From assembly GCA_013216005.1 (NCBI GenBank), contig JABSOJ010000018.1:1-32034 (forward strand): 32,034 nucleotides of DNA. The letters are read 5' to 3'. This stretch comes from Alteromonadaceae bacterium (GTDB lineage: Bacteria; Pseudomonadota; Gammaproteobacteria; Enterobacterales; Alteromonadaceae). Both the position numbers and the translations under genes were made by a program. Below are positions 8,398 to 16,023 of the stretch, one piece after another (within the stretch, counting starts at the first letter, position 1; every line of letters begins with the position of its first letter). The notes under the pieces were generated by a model. The model had not been told where the DNA came from, searched no databases, and saw only the letters and a list, made by a program, of their open reading frames with translations.

Positions 8398-9045
8398 TTA
8401 TTCTTGATTCAATTCTATTTTTATTGCATCAATGATAGTTTTCGGCGCTTGAATATATAAATTATGATTCAACAAAATTAATTTATCATCTATAGCAAGT
8501 AGCAGTGCCGGAATAGCGTTGGTACCTATAATTTCACGCAGCGATAAAATATCGTGCATGGTTATTTCGGCATCTTGTGTCAGTTTATCTTTATTAAATA
8601 CTTTACCTGGTGGTGAAAGTTTTAATTGGCTGATGATTTGGTCAAAGTCATCTTTGTTCGATAACTCATTGCCTTCTTGAAAGTGAGCTTGTTGCAGAGC
8701 GTTGAGCAGTGACAATGATGCTTGTGGCGCTTTACTTTCGGTCCACGCCATAACATTTGCCGCAATAGTGGAATCTTTTTCAATACTGAGCTGGTTAATG
8801 TAGTTATCACTGAATGTTTGTTGGCTATCTTCTTTTACAGCATCGATTACCTGAGGTGTTATCTTTTCGTCACCTTCAAAATGAGCACAGTGCCAAAGGT
8901 TAATTTTCATCAGGGGAAATGCTGTTGCAATTTCATTGGTTAACTTTGTTGCCGTGTAGCTCCAGGGACAATGAGTATCATAAATAAAAAACAACTCAGT
9001 AGTAGGTTCTAAATGGTTATTTTTTTCAGCAGAGGATTGAGTCAT
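8398..9045 (-). CDS. DsbA-like thioredoxin-fold protein with CPWS active-site motif
   Basis: A 215-aa protein without a signal peptide, so probably cytoplasmic. The N-terminal strand LFFIYDTHCPWSY places C26 where DsbA-family proteins have CxxC; the second cysteine is serine (CPWS). A helical insert follows, and the C-terminal part has GTNAIPALLL, whose proline (about residue 179) is in the position of the cis-proline facing the active site. This suits the FrnE/COG3531-type DsbA relatives. A single active-site cysteine argues for glutathione-dependent, isomerase or transferase chemistry rather than classic disulfide formation; that is inference. It lies between map and the divergent rpsB, 139 bp upstream of map on the same strand. 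The gap holds small hairpins (for example CTAGG-AAATA-CCTAG at 8377-8391) but no strong terminator. Confidence 0.75.
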   Translation of the reverse strand: MTQSSAEKNNHLEPTTELFFIYDTHCPWSYTATKLTNEIATAFPLMKINLWHCAHFEGDEKITPQVIDAVKEDSQQTFSDNYINQLSIEKDSTIAANVMAWTESKAPQASLSLLNALQQAHFQEGNELSNKDDFDQIISQLKLSPPGKVFNKDKLTQDAEITMHDILSLREIIGTNAIPALLLAIDDKLILLNHNLYIQAPKTIIDAIKIELNQE

Positions 9046-9207
9046 TACTTTGTGTTTTCTTTAAAAGTTGAATTGAATAGGTGAATTTTAACGTGCGTAA
9101 TTCAAATAAACCAGCGTAAAAATCGATTTAAAAATACATACCCTTAATTTCTTTAGAAATGGATTGCTAACTCGGACAAATAACTAGTTAAAAAATGGTT
9201 TTTATGT

Positions 9208-9220
9208 TATAAAGTGCGCC
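9208..9220 (+). promoter_or_regulatory. Candidate rpsB promoter: -10 and GC-rich discriminator
   Basis: TATAAA (9208-9213) is followed by GTGCGCC. A GC-rich discriminator after an AT-rich -10 is the pattern of growth-rate-controlled and stringently controlled promoters of ribosomal genes. The predicted start near 9220 gives a leader of about 265 nt. The -35 region is poor. Confidence 0.5.
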
Positions 9221-9485
9221 GCTGGAACAATCGATTTATATCGTCTATTTATTCAGCGAATAACCAGTATCAAAATAATTTGATACTTACTATAAAACTC
9301 ACATACATCTGTTAAAGATATACCGGGGTGCCCAGCTTATTTTTATTAAATAAATGTTTTTGTTTTTCTATTATCAATAAATATTATTGTCAGGTAGTAG
9401 TAAATTGATTTAAGGCATAATTAATAAGCATAAAGGGTCGTGTATATTGGGTGTATGAACGCTTAACCCCATTAAAGGAAAAAAC
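9221..9485 (+). promoter_or_regulatory. Long structured 5' leader of rpsB-tsf
   Basis: The 440-bp gap 9046-9485 has no gene. Its distal part looks like an mRNA leader: a perfect hairpin AGTATCAAA-ATAA-TTTGATACT (9266-9287), a GGGGTGCCC segment (9325-9333), and ACCCC (9466-9470) just ahead of the AAAGGAA ribosome-binding site (9474-9480). ACCCC can pair with GGGGT at 9325-9329 or with GGGT at 9435-9438 or 9449-9452. In E. coli, ribosomal protein S2 represses rpsB-tsf through a structured leader, so a similar role is likely here. The exact fold is not established. Confidence 0.5.
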
Positions 9486-10214
9486 ATGCCAAACGTTTCT
9501 ATGCGCGATATGCTTAAAGCAGGTGTTCACTTCGGTCACAAAACCCGTTATTGGAACCCAAAAATGAAACCATACATTTTTGGTTCACGTGACAAAGTTC
9601 ATATTATCAACCTTGAACAAACAGTACCTATGTTTAATGAAGCTTTAGCGCTTTTAAACAACGTATCTTCTAAAAAAGGTAAGATTTTATTTGTTGGTAC
9701 TAAACGTGCTGCAAGTGATGCAATTAAAGCATCTGCAATAAAATGTGACCAATTTTATGTTAACCACCGTTGGTTAGGTGGAATGTTGACTAACTGGAAA
9801 ACAGTTCGTCAATCAATCAAACGTTTAAAAGATCTTGAAGTTCAAAGCACTGACGGTACTTTTGAAGCGCTTACTAAAAAAGAAGCGTTAATGCGTACAC
9901 GTGAAATGGAAAAGCTTGATAAAAGTTTAGGTGGTATTAAAAACATGGGTGGCTTACCTGACGTTTTATTTATCATTGATGCTGATCACGAACACATTGC
10001 TATTAAAGAAGCTAACAACTTAGGTATCCCGGTAATTTCTGTAGTAGATACTAACTCAAATCCAGATAACGTTGATTACATCATTCCAGGTAATGATGAT
10101 GCTATTCGTGCTGTTACCTTGTACACAGATTCTGCTGCAAACTCGATTTTAGAAGGTCGTGAGCAAAATATCGTAGTACAAGCTGAAAAAGACGGATTTG
10201 TTGAAGCTGAATAA
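9486..10214 (+). CDS. rpsB: 30S ribosomal protein S2 (uS2)
   Basis: A structural protein of the small subunit that joins late at the head-body junction and contacts S1. The protein is 242 aa (E. coli 241) and has the family's opening [22 protein letters not shown], split here as MRDMLKAG then [12 protein letters not shown], plus [22 protein letters not shown] and [14 protein letters not shown] 9486 has an excellent AAAGGAA ribosome-binding site. Codon use is visibly biased toward a few codons (CGT, GGT, AAA, GTT), as expected for a highly expressed gene. It is followed by tsf, the usual partner, with two large hairpins in the 163-bp gap. Confidence 0.99.
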   Translation: MPNVSMRDMLKAGVHFGHKTRYWNPKMKPYIFGSRDKVHIINLEQTVPMFNEALALLNNVSSKKGKILFVGTKRAASDAIKASAIKCDQFYVNHRWLGGMLTNWKTVRQSIKRLKDLEVQSTDGTFEALTKKEALMRTREMEKLDKSLGGIKNMGGLPDVLFIIDADHEHIAIKEANNLGIPVISVVDTNSNPDNVDYIIPGNDDAIRAVTLYTDSAANSILEGREQNIVVQAEKDGFVEAE

Positions 10215-10260
10215 TTAGCCAGCTATCAAAAATTAACAATAAACGTTTAATTTAGATTTT

Positions 10261-10300
10261 GAAGCAGAGAGTATTTCTCTGCTTCATTGTATTTAATTTT
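10261..10300 (+). terminator. Partial terminator/attenuator between rpsB and tsf
   Basis: GAAGCAGAGA (10261-10270), loop GTATT, TCTCTGCTTC (10276-10285): a perfect 10-bp stem, followed by a T-rich but interrupted tail. It probably lowers tsf transcription relative to rpsB or ends a share of transcripts. Confidence 0.6.
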
Positions 10301-10308
10301 AATACTTT

Positions 10309-10347
10309 GACTACTTGGAAATGCTGAAACGGTATTTCCAAGTAGTC
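10309..10347 (+). promoter_or_regulatory. 14-bp perfect hairpin in the tsf leader
   Basis: GACTACTTGGAAAT (10309-10322) pairs without mismatch to ATTTCCAAGTAGTC (10334-10347) over the 11-nt loop GCTGAAACGGT. No T-run follows (TGGTATATCTG), so it is not a standard terminator. It ends 30 nt before the tsf start and leaves the AAGGA site free. Possible roles are mRNA processing, 3'-end protection of rpsB mRNA or control of tsf. Confidence 0.55.
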
Positions 10348-10377
10348 TGGTATATCTGAATATTTAAGGAATTATTT

Positions 10378-11253
10378 ATGACTGTTACTGCTGCAATGGT
10401 TAAAGAATTACGTGAACGCACAGCTGTGGGCATGATGGATTGTAAAAAAGCTTTAGTTGAAGCTAATGGCGATATGGAATTAGCTATCGATAACATGCGT
10501 AAATCAGGTCAAGCAAAAGCGGCTAAAAAAGCCGGTCGTATTGCTGCTGAAGGTGTTATTTTAACTAAAGCTGAAAACGGTGTTGCTACCATTGTTGAGC
10601 TTAACTGTGAAACTGACTTTGTTGCTCGTGATGAAAGCTTTGTTGCTTTTGGTGCTAAGCTTATCAAAGTAGCATTTGCTGCAAAAGCAAATTCAATCGA
10701 AGTACTTAACGCTGAGAAAATCGGTGAATTATCGGTTGAAGAAACGCGTGCTAACTTAGTAAATAAAATTGGTGAAAACATGACTGTACGTCGTGTAACT
10801 ACCATTGAAGGTGCTGAACTTACTGCTTCATACGTACATGGTGGCCGTATTGGTGTTATTGCTGCGATGAATGGTGGTGATGCTGAACTTGCTAAAGATA
10901 TCGCAATGCACGCTGCAGCTGCTAATCCTCAGTATGTTAAGCCTGAAGATGTTCCAGCTGATGTTGTTGCAAAAGAAAAAGAAATTCAACTTGATATTGC
11001 TTTACAAAGTGGCAAACCAAAAGAAATCGCTGAAAAAATGGTAAATGGTCGTATGGCTAAATTTACTGGTGAAGTGAGTTTGACGGGTCAACCATTTGTT
11101 AAAGATCCTTCAATGAAAGTTAGTCAGCTTCTTAAAGATAAGTCTGCAGATGTAACGACTTTTATCCGTTTTGAAGTTGGTGAAGGTATCGAGAAAAAAT
11201 CTGAAGATTTTGCTGCTGAAGTTGAAGCACAAATTGCTGCTGCAAAAAAATAA
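10378..11253 (+). CDS. tsf: Translation elongation factor Ts
   Basis: EF-Ts exchanges GDP on EF-Tu. The protein is 291 aa (E. coli 283). The N-terminal UBA-like domain has [19 protein letters not shown], followed by the conserved core with [13 protein letters not shown], the TDFV segment that inserts at the EF-Tu nucleotide site. HMHAAAANP-type sequence ([14 protein letters not shown]) and the C-terminal QPFVKDPS block follow. ATG 10378 has AAGGA 8-12 nt upstream. Alanine- and lysine-rich composition with biased codons marks high expression. It follows rpsB and is followed by its own terminator before pyrH. Confidence 0.99.
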   Translation: MTVTAAMVKELRERTAVGMMDCKKALVEANGDMELAIDNMRKSGQAKAAKKAGRIAAEGVILTKAENGVATIVELNCETDFVARDESFVAFGAKLIKVAFAAKANSIEVLNAEKIGELSVEETRANLVNKIGENMTVRRVTTIEGAELTASYVHGGRIGVIAAMNGGDAELAKDIAMHAAAANPQYVKPEDVPADVVAKEKEIQLDIALQSGKPKEIAEKMVNGRMAKFTGEVSLTGQPFVKDPSMKVSQLLKDKSADVTTFIRFEVGEGIEKKSEDFAAEVEAQIAAAKK

Positions 11254-11351
11254 TTTTTATTTAATCAAGTAAATTGTTTAAATAAACAGCGTTTAATGGT
11301 CTATTGGCCATAATGTTGGACAAGGGCTTTCCGTTGTCTGATAAACGTATT

Positions 11352-11390
11352 AAAATAGCTGGGGTCTGATTTGATCACGGCTATTTTTTT
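11352..11390 (+). terminator. Intrinsic terminator downstream of tsf
   Basis: AAAATAGC (11352-11359) pairs with GCTATTTT (11380-11387), and the T-run continues to 11390. The 20-nt loop is large, but the run of seven T's makes this a credible terminator separating rpsB-tsf from pyrH-frr. Confidence 0.65.
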
Positions 11391-11476
11391 ATCCACTATT
11401 TTTTCATTTTTTTGTTCAGGTTCAAATATTGAATTTGAGCGGAGATTTAAGTCAATTTTAAGGAATGTTTTATCTC

Positions 11477-12217
11477 ATGAGTACAAATCCTAAACCAAGA
11501 TATCGTCGTATTCTATTAAAATTAAGTGGTGAAGCATTAATGGGAGATGAAGGATTTGGTATCGACCCTAAAGTGCTGGATCGCATGGCTCAAGAAATTA
11601 AAGAATTAATTGAAATGGGTATTCAAGTTGGTCTTGTAATTGGTGGTGGTAACTTATTCCGTGGTGCAGGGCTTGCTGAAGCCGGTATGAACCGAGTTGT
11701 TGGCGATCAAATGGGTATGTTAGCCACCGTAATGAATGGGCTGGCAATGCGTGATGCTCTACATCGTGCTTTTGTTAATACCCGTTTAATGTCTGCTATT
11801 GATTTAGCTGGGGTATGTGACAGATATAACTGGGCAGAAGCAATTAGTTTGCTAAAATCAGGCCGAGTTGTTATTTTTAGTGCAGGAACGGGTAATCCAT
11901 TTTTTACTACCGATTCTGCTGCCTGTTTGCGCGGTATTGAAATTGAAGCTGATGTTGTGCTTAAAGGAACTAAGGTTGATGGTATATATTCGGCTGATCC
12001 GGTGACTAACCCCGATGCTGATTTATTTGCACATTTAACCTATGATGAAGTTTTAGATAAAGAATTAAAAGTAATGGATTTGGCAGCCTTTACTCTCGCA
12101 CGGGATCACAATATGCCTATTCGTGTTTTTAATATGAATAAATTAGGTGCGCTTAAATCTGTTATTATGGGTAGTGACGAAGGTACTACAATAGACCATT
12201 TGAAGGTGACCAATTAA
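11477..12217 (+). CDS. pyrH: UMP kinase
   Basis: This cytoplasmic hexameric kinase phosphorylates UMP to UDP with ATP; it belongs to the amino-acid-kinase fold and is usually activated by GTP and inhibited by UTP. From ATG 11477 the protein is 246 aa (E. coli 241). Motifs are [14 protein letters not shown] (phosphate-binding lysine), [25 protein letters not shown] and [16 protein letters not shown], with [10 protein letters not shown] before the C-terminus. I chose 11477 because the AAGGA at 11460-11464 is 12 nt away; the in-frame ATG at 11465 directly abuts that site and would be poorly used. It precedes frr by 83 bp, as in E. coli. Confidence 0.97.
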   Translation: MSTNPKPRYRRILLKLSGEALMGDEGFGIDPKVLDRMAQEIKELIEMGIQVGLVIGGGNLFRGAGLAEAGMNRVVGDQMGMLATVMNGLAMRDALHRAFVNTRLMSAIDLAGVCDRYNWAEAISLLKSGRVVIFSAGTGNPFFTTDSAACLRGIEIEADVVLKGTKVDGIYSADPVTNPDADLFAHLTYDEVLDKELKVMDLAAFTLARDHNMPIRVFNMNKLGALKSVIMGSDEGTTIDHLKVTN

Positions 12218-12300
12218 TTAGTGCAATTGGTATTATTTGAAACTAATTAAGTAAATGTGTTTAAGCTATATTTTTTAAGGTTTTTTTAAAGGAACGTAAA

Positions 12301-12858
12301 GTGATAAATGAAATTAAGCAAGACGCTCAAGAGCGTATGGGTAAAAGTATTGACTCATTAAAGGGTAATCTTAATAAAGTTAGAACTGGTCGTGCGCATA
12401 GATCATTACTTGATAATATTGTTGTTGAATATTACGGAATGGATACTCCGCTAAATCAGGTTGGTAATATTTCAACTCCAGATGCCCGTACTTTGGCAAT
12501 TACAGTTTTCGATAAAGGCATGATTGGTGCTGTAGAAAAAGCAATTTTGAAATCTGATTTAGGTTTAAATCCGTCATCGCAAGGCACATTGATCCGTATT
12601 CCTTTACCACCATTAACAGAAGAACGCCGTAAAGATTTAGTTAAAGTGGTCCGTAACGAAGCTGAAAATGGTAAAATTGCTATTCGTAATATTCGCCGTG
12701 ACGCTAACTCTGATATTAAAAGTTTAGAAAAAGATAAAGAGATCAGTGAAGATGAACAACATCAGGCTGAAGATCAAATTCAAAAACTTACAGATGCTTT
12801 TGTTAAGCAAGTTGATGATTTATTAAACTCGAAAGAAACGGAATTAATGGAAATTTAA
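12301..12858 (+). CDS. frr: Ribosome recycling factor
   Basis: RRF, with EF-G, splits the post-termination ribosome. The protein is 185 aa, the same as E. coli. Visible family blocks are [59 protein letters not shown], and the C-terminal [21 protein letters not shown], spread through a three-helix bundle with a central beta-rich domain. Translation starts at GTG (12301), with AAAGGAA 6-12 nt upstream; the nearby ATG at 12308 is out of frame. A strong terminator follows. Confidence 0.98.
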   Translation: MINEIKQDAQERMGKSIDSLKGNLNKVRTGRAHRSLLDNIVVEYYGMDTPLNQVGNISTPDARTLAITVFDKGMIGAVEKAILKSDLGLNPSSQGTLIRIPLPPLTEERRKDLVKVVRNEAENGKIAIRNIRRDANSDIKSLEKDKEISEDEQHQAEDQIQKLTDAFVKQVDDLLNSKETELMEI

Positions 12859-12880
12859 TTTTCTATTACATATTCGTGAT

Positions 12881-12908
12881 CGCCGTAGATAATAGCTACG
12901 GCGTTTTT
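12881..12908 (+). terminator. Strong intrinsic terminator after frr
   Basis: CGCCGTAG (12881-12888), a 7-nt loop, CTACGGCG (12896-12903), then TTTTT (12904-12908). The stem is a perfect, GC-rich 8 bp, 22 bp beyond the frr stop. It separates the translation genes from the envelope cluster. Confidence 0.9.
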
Positions 12909-12984
12909 ATGTTCAGGATGAACGGTATGTCACGATCACATGGATGTGAAAGAGTGACGATGTTCAGGATGAACGGTATGTCAC
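12909..12984. repeat. REP-like repeat: two 25-bp copies and GGA/TGGA-loop hairpins
   Basis: An identical 25-bp sequence occurs at 12909-12933 and 12960-12984, offset by 51 bp. Each copy contains the hairpin GTTCA-GGA-TGAAC. Between them lies TCACA-TGGA-TGTGA (12936-12949), and GTGAC (12954-12958) can pair with the final GTCAC (12980-12984), enclosing the second copy. There is no coding potential. It directly follows the frr terminator and ends about 57 bp before uppS. This is the character of a dispersed intergenic repeat, though only the local copies are visible. Confidence 0.7.
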
Positions 12985-13041
12985 ATTAAATAACGATGAT
13001 ATATTTTTTTTGCAATTTGGTTTATTTTGAAAAACTTAAAG

Positions 13042-13779
13042 ATGATAAATAATACAAACAAAAAAATTCCTCAACACGTAGCTATTATTATGGATGGCAA
13101 TGGGCGTTGGGCAGAGCATAGAGGTAAAACTCGTGTAGCTGGCCATAAAGCCGGAGTTGAATCTGTACGGGCTGTTGTAACCACAGCGCGTGAGAGTGGC
13201 GTTAAAGCATTGACACTTTTTGCTTTCAGTAGTGAAAATTGGCTGAGACCTGAAAAAGAAGTCAGTGTTTTGATGGACTTATTTATGTTCGTTTTAACAC
13301 GGGAAGTTAAACGTTTACATAAAAATGGCATTCGCTTTGAAGTTATTGGGGACCTCAGTAGGTTTTCGAAAAAATTACAGCAAAAAATAAGTGAAGCACA
13401 AGAATTAACTGTAAATAATGAAGGTATGTTATTATCCATCGCAGCAAATTATGGCGGTCGGTGGGATATTACCCATGCGGCTAAAAAAATGGCTGAAGCG
13501 GTGAAAAATGGGCAATTGGCTGTTGAAGATATAACTGAATCAACGTTAAATAGTTTCACTTCATTAGCGGCTGCTCCTGAGCTCGATTTGTTGATCCGAA
13601 CGGGTGGGGATTACCGCATCAGTAATTTTTTATTATGGCAGGCAGCTTACACAGAATTTTATTTTACTGAAGTTTTATGGCCAGATTTTGATGAAAAGGA
13701 ATTTGGCAAAGCATTAGATGTATTTGATCAACGTGAACGACGTTTTGGTCATACAGGTGCGCAAGTAATAAATAAATAA
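13042..13779 (+). CDS. uppS: Undecaprenyl diphosphate synthase (cis-prenyltransferase)
   Basis: The enzyme adds eight isopentenyl units in cis to farnesyl diphosphate, making the C55 carrier for peptidoglycan and O-antigen. From ATG 13042 the protein is 245 aa (E. coli 253). Family motifs: [13 protein letters not shown] with the catalytic Asp, [28 protein letters not shown]-type [30 protein letters not shown] and [11 protein letters not shown]. An in-frame TTG at 13027 would add five residues; neither start has a good ribosome-binding site. It opens the envelope cluster. Its substrates derive from the isoprenoid pathway in which dxr, two genes on, acts. Confidence 0.95.
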   Translation: MINNTNKKIPQHVAIIMDGNGRWAEHRGKTRVAGHKAGVESVRAVVTTARESGVKALTLFAFSSENWLRPEKEVSVLMDLFMFVLTREVKRLHKNGIRFEVIGDLSRFSKKLQQKISEAQELTVNNEGMLLSIAANYGGRWDITHAAKKMAEAVKNGQLAVEDITESTLNSFTSLAAAPELDLLIRTGGDYRISNFLLWQAAYTEFYFTEVLWPDFDEKEFGKALDVFDQRERRFGHTGAQVINK

Positions 13780-13870
13780 AATAAATAATCAAATTACTTG
13801 TTGAACATTTAAAAATATAAAAGTTAATTCAGAAATTACAAAATTTCATAATCATTAAAAGGGCTATGTC

Positions 13871-14737
13871 TTGTTAAAACAAAGAATCTTAACTGCACTA
13901 GTATTGGCTCCGTCAGCAATAGCGGCAATATTTTATTTACCGCTTGCGTATTTTTCATCTTTATTGTTATTTATTATGGCCGTAGGCGCTTGGGAATGGG
14001 GGCCATTAATGGGCTTTTCCAGCCGATTACGCAGGTTGGCTTTTGTACTGACCAATATAATAATAATCAGTTTATTGTGGTACTTTTTTCCTCTTGAAGA
14101 ATTGTGGTTGAAACAGCATCAGCTTCAACAACCTATTCTTTACATGCTCTGGTTAGCCGTTGGCTGGTGGATATTATCAGCGATAATGACATGTTTATAT
14201 CCGAGATATAGTAAATTCTGGGCTAGTCACCGTTCTATCAGAGCTATTTTTGGCTGGTTAACTTTAGTACCCGCATGGCTTGCTTTTATGGTCATTCGTA
14301 CCAGTGATTATCAAGTTGATAGCTACCACGGTGCTCAATTGTTAATGTCACTGTTTGTGATGGTCTGGAGTGCCGATATTGGCGCTTATTTTATTGGTAA
14401 AGCGATAGGTAAAAAGAAACTTATGCCTAATGTAAGTCCAGGGAAAACCTACGAAGGTTTTTTGGGTGGGGTTGCATTTGCCTGTATTTTAGTTTGTATT
14501 GCTGGTTTAATTTTGGATTGGAGTATCTCTGAATTTTTGTTGGTTCTTGGTGTTACTGTTGTTATTACAATCGTTTCAGTGTTGGGTGATTTGAACGAAA
14601 GTATGTTTAAACGTCAGGCTGGAGTTAAAGATAGTGGGTCAATTTTGCCTGGGCATGGTGGAATTTTGGATAGAATTGACAGTCTAACTGCAACGGCACC
14701 AATATTTGCTCTTTGTTACGCTTTAATTGGCTGGTAA
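13871..14737 (+). CDS. cdsA: Phosphatidate cytidylyltransferase (CDP-diglyceride synthase)
   Basis: An integral inner-membrane enzyme making CDP-diacylglycerol from phosphatidic acid and CTP, the branch point of phospholipid synthesis. The protein is 288 aa, dominated by hydrophobic segments (about 7-9). The CdsA signature is near the C-terminus: SMFKRQAGVKDSG followed by LPGHGGILDRIDS, with the conserved K-D and H-G-G-x-x-D-R. Translation starts at TTG 13871: an in-frame stop lies just upstream, the first internal Met is about residue 37, and AAGGG sits 7 nt before the TTG. A four-codon out-of-frame ORF (ATG 13866) overlaps the start. It is followed 14 bp later by dxr. Confidence 0.96.
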   Translation: MLKQRILTALVLAPSAIAAIFYLPLAYFSSLLLFIMAVGAWEWGPLMGFSSRLRRLAFVLTNIIIISLLWYFFPLEELWLKQHQLQQPILYMLWLAVGWWILSAIMTCLYPRYSKFWASHRSIRAIFGWLTLVPAWLAFMVIRTSDYQVDSYHGAQLLMSLFVMVWSADIGAYFIGKAIGKKKLMPNVSPGKTYEGFLGGVAFACILVCIAGLILDWSISEFLLVLGVTVVITIVSVLGDLNESMFKRQAGVKDSGSILPGHGGILDRIDSLTATAPIFALCYALIGW

Positions 14738-14751
14738 AAGGGTATTATATT

Positions 14752-16023
14752 ATGTCTGTAGAACATTTAGACAACTGTCGTAATTTATGTATTTTGGGTT
14801 CAACAGGATCAATAGGTAAAAGTACACTGGATGTAGTACGCCTTCACCCTGACAAGTTCAAAGTACTCAGCCTTTCGGCAAATACCCGTGTTGATTTGTT
14901 GTTTGAGCAATGTATTGAATTTGAACCTGAGCATGTTGTTATGTCGACTCAACATCATGCTGATCAACTACTTGAACGGTTAAAACAAGCTGGAATATTA
15001 AACATCAGTGTTACTTTTGGTGTGCAGGCATTGGTTGATATTGCCAAGTCGCGCAGTACTGATACTGTGATGGCTGCGATTGTGGGAGCTTCAGGGCTTT
15101 TACCAACATTAGCTGCGGTAGAAGCTGGCAAAAGGGTTTTACTTGCCAATAAGGAAGCTTTGGTTACTTCTGGTGCTATTTTTATTGAAGCTGTAAAAAA
15201 ATCAGGTGCACAATTACTCCCGATCGATAGTGAACATAATGCAATATTTCAATGTTTGCCGATGAATGTTCAGCAGCAATCGGTTTCTTGTCAGTTAGCT
15301 GAGAATGGTATTACTAAAATATTGTTAACTGGTTCCGGAGGTCCGTTCAGAACATTGAGTAATGAAGAACTAGTTAATGTAACTCCAGAGCAGGCGTGTG
15401 CCCATCCTAATTGGGTGATGGGACGTAAAATATCGGTAGATTCTGCCACTATGATGAATAAGGGGCTGGAGTTCATAGAAGCTAAATGGTTGTTTGATAT
15501 TGACGCTGAAGATATTCAGGTAGTATTGCACCCTCAAAGTACCATTCATTCTATGGTACAGTATAAAGACGGTTCAGTAATTGCTCAGATGGGTAATCCT
15601 GATATGCGAATTCCTATAGCGCATGCTTTGGCATTTCCTCAGCGTATAGAGTCAGGTGTTGAGCCGTTAGATTTTTTTAATGTTGCTGCATTTGAATTTC
15701 AAGCGGTGGACTTTGAAAAGTATCCAAACTTAAAATTAGCCATTGAAGCATGTAAAAAGGGGCAGGCGGCGTGTACGGCATTAAATGCTGCAAATGAAGT
15801 TGCAGTTGATGCTTTTTTGAACGGATTAATTAAATTTACTGAAATATTTAAAATAAATGAAACTTCTGTGAATAAATTTGTCTCAGAAAAGGTGATTAAT
15901 ATTGATGATGTTGTTGATTTAGATTCGAGAGTACGGAAGTTTTCTAGATCTTTATTAAAAACATTTTCTGAAAATGTATTGGAAATAGCAAAGCCTAACT
16001 CTGGAGATGTAAAACAATCGTGA
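14752..16023 (+). CDS. dxr: 1-deoxy-D-xylulose 5-phosphate reductoisomerase
   Basis: The enzyme converts DXP to MEP with NADPH, the committed step of the non-mevalonate isoprenoid pathway, and is the target of fosmidomycin. From ATG 14752 the protein is 423 aa. Motifs: NADPH-binding LGSTGSIGKSTLDV at 15-28, LLANKEALVTSG, the metal and substrate block PIDSEHNAIFQCL, GSGGPFR, and HPNWVMGRKISVDSATMMNKG (split as HPNWVMGRKIS and VDSATMMNKG). AAAAGGG precedes this start, and E. coli Dxr begins just ahead of the same LGSTGSIG motif; the longer ATG 14713 start would overlap cdsA by 25 bp. The stop overlaps the rseP start by one base (TGATG), implying coupled translation. The symbol ispC is a synonym. 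Confidence 0.97.
   Translation: MSVEHLDNCRNLCILGSTGSIGKSTLDVVRLHPDKFKVLSLSANTRVDLLFEQCIEFEPEHVVMSTQHHADQLLERLKQAGILNISVTFGVQALVDIAKSRSTDTVMAAIVGASGLLPTLAAVEAGKRVLLANKEALVTSGAIFIEAVKKSGAQLLPIDSEHNAIFQCLPMNVQQQSVSCQLAENGITKILLTGSGGPFRTLSNEELVNVTPEQACAHPNWVMGRKISVDSATMMNKGLEFIEAKWLFDIDAEDIQVVLHPQSTIHSMVQYKDGSVIAQMGNPDMRIPIAHALAFPQRIESGVEPLDFFNVAAFEFQAVDFEKYPNLKLAIEACKKGQAACTALNAANEVAVDAFLNGLIKFTEIFKINETSVNKFVSEKVINIDDVVDLDSRVRKFSRSLLKTFSENVLEIAKPNSGDVKQS

Noticed and set aside
10311-10496. Minus-strand frame over the rpsB-tsf spacer
   Set aside because: It is generated by the 14-bp palindrome and the antisense of tsf; no protein character.
11420-11440. Inverted repeat TCAAAT-ATTGA-ATTTGA before pyrH as an operator
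   Set aside because: Short, AT-only in large part, and no recognised regulator site; frequent by chance at this base composition.
13866-13877. Four-codon ORF (ATG TCT TGT TAA) overlapping the cdsA start as a regulatory leader peptide
   Set aside because: AAGGG is too close to this ATG for good initiation and fits the TTG of cdsA instead; probably accidental.
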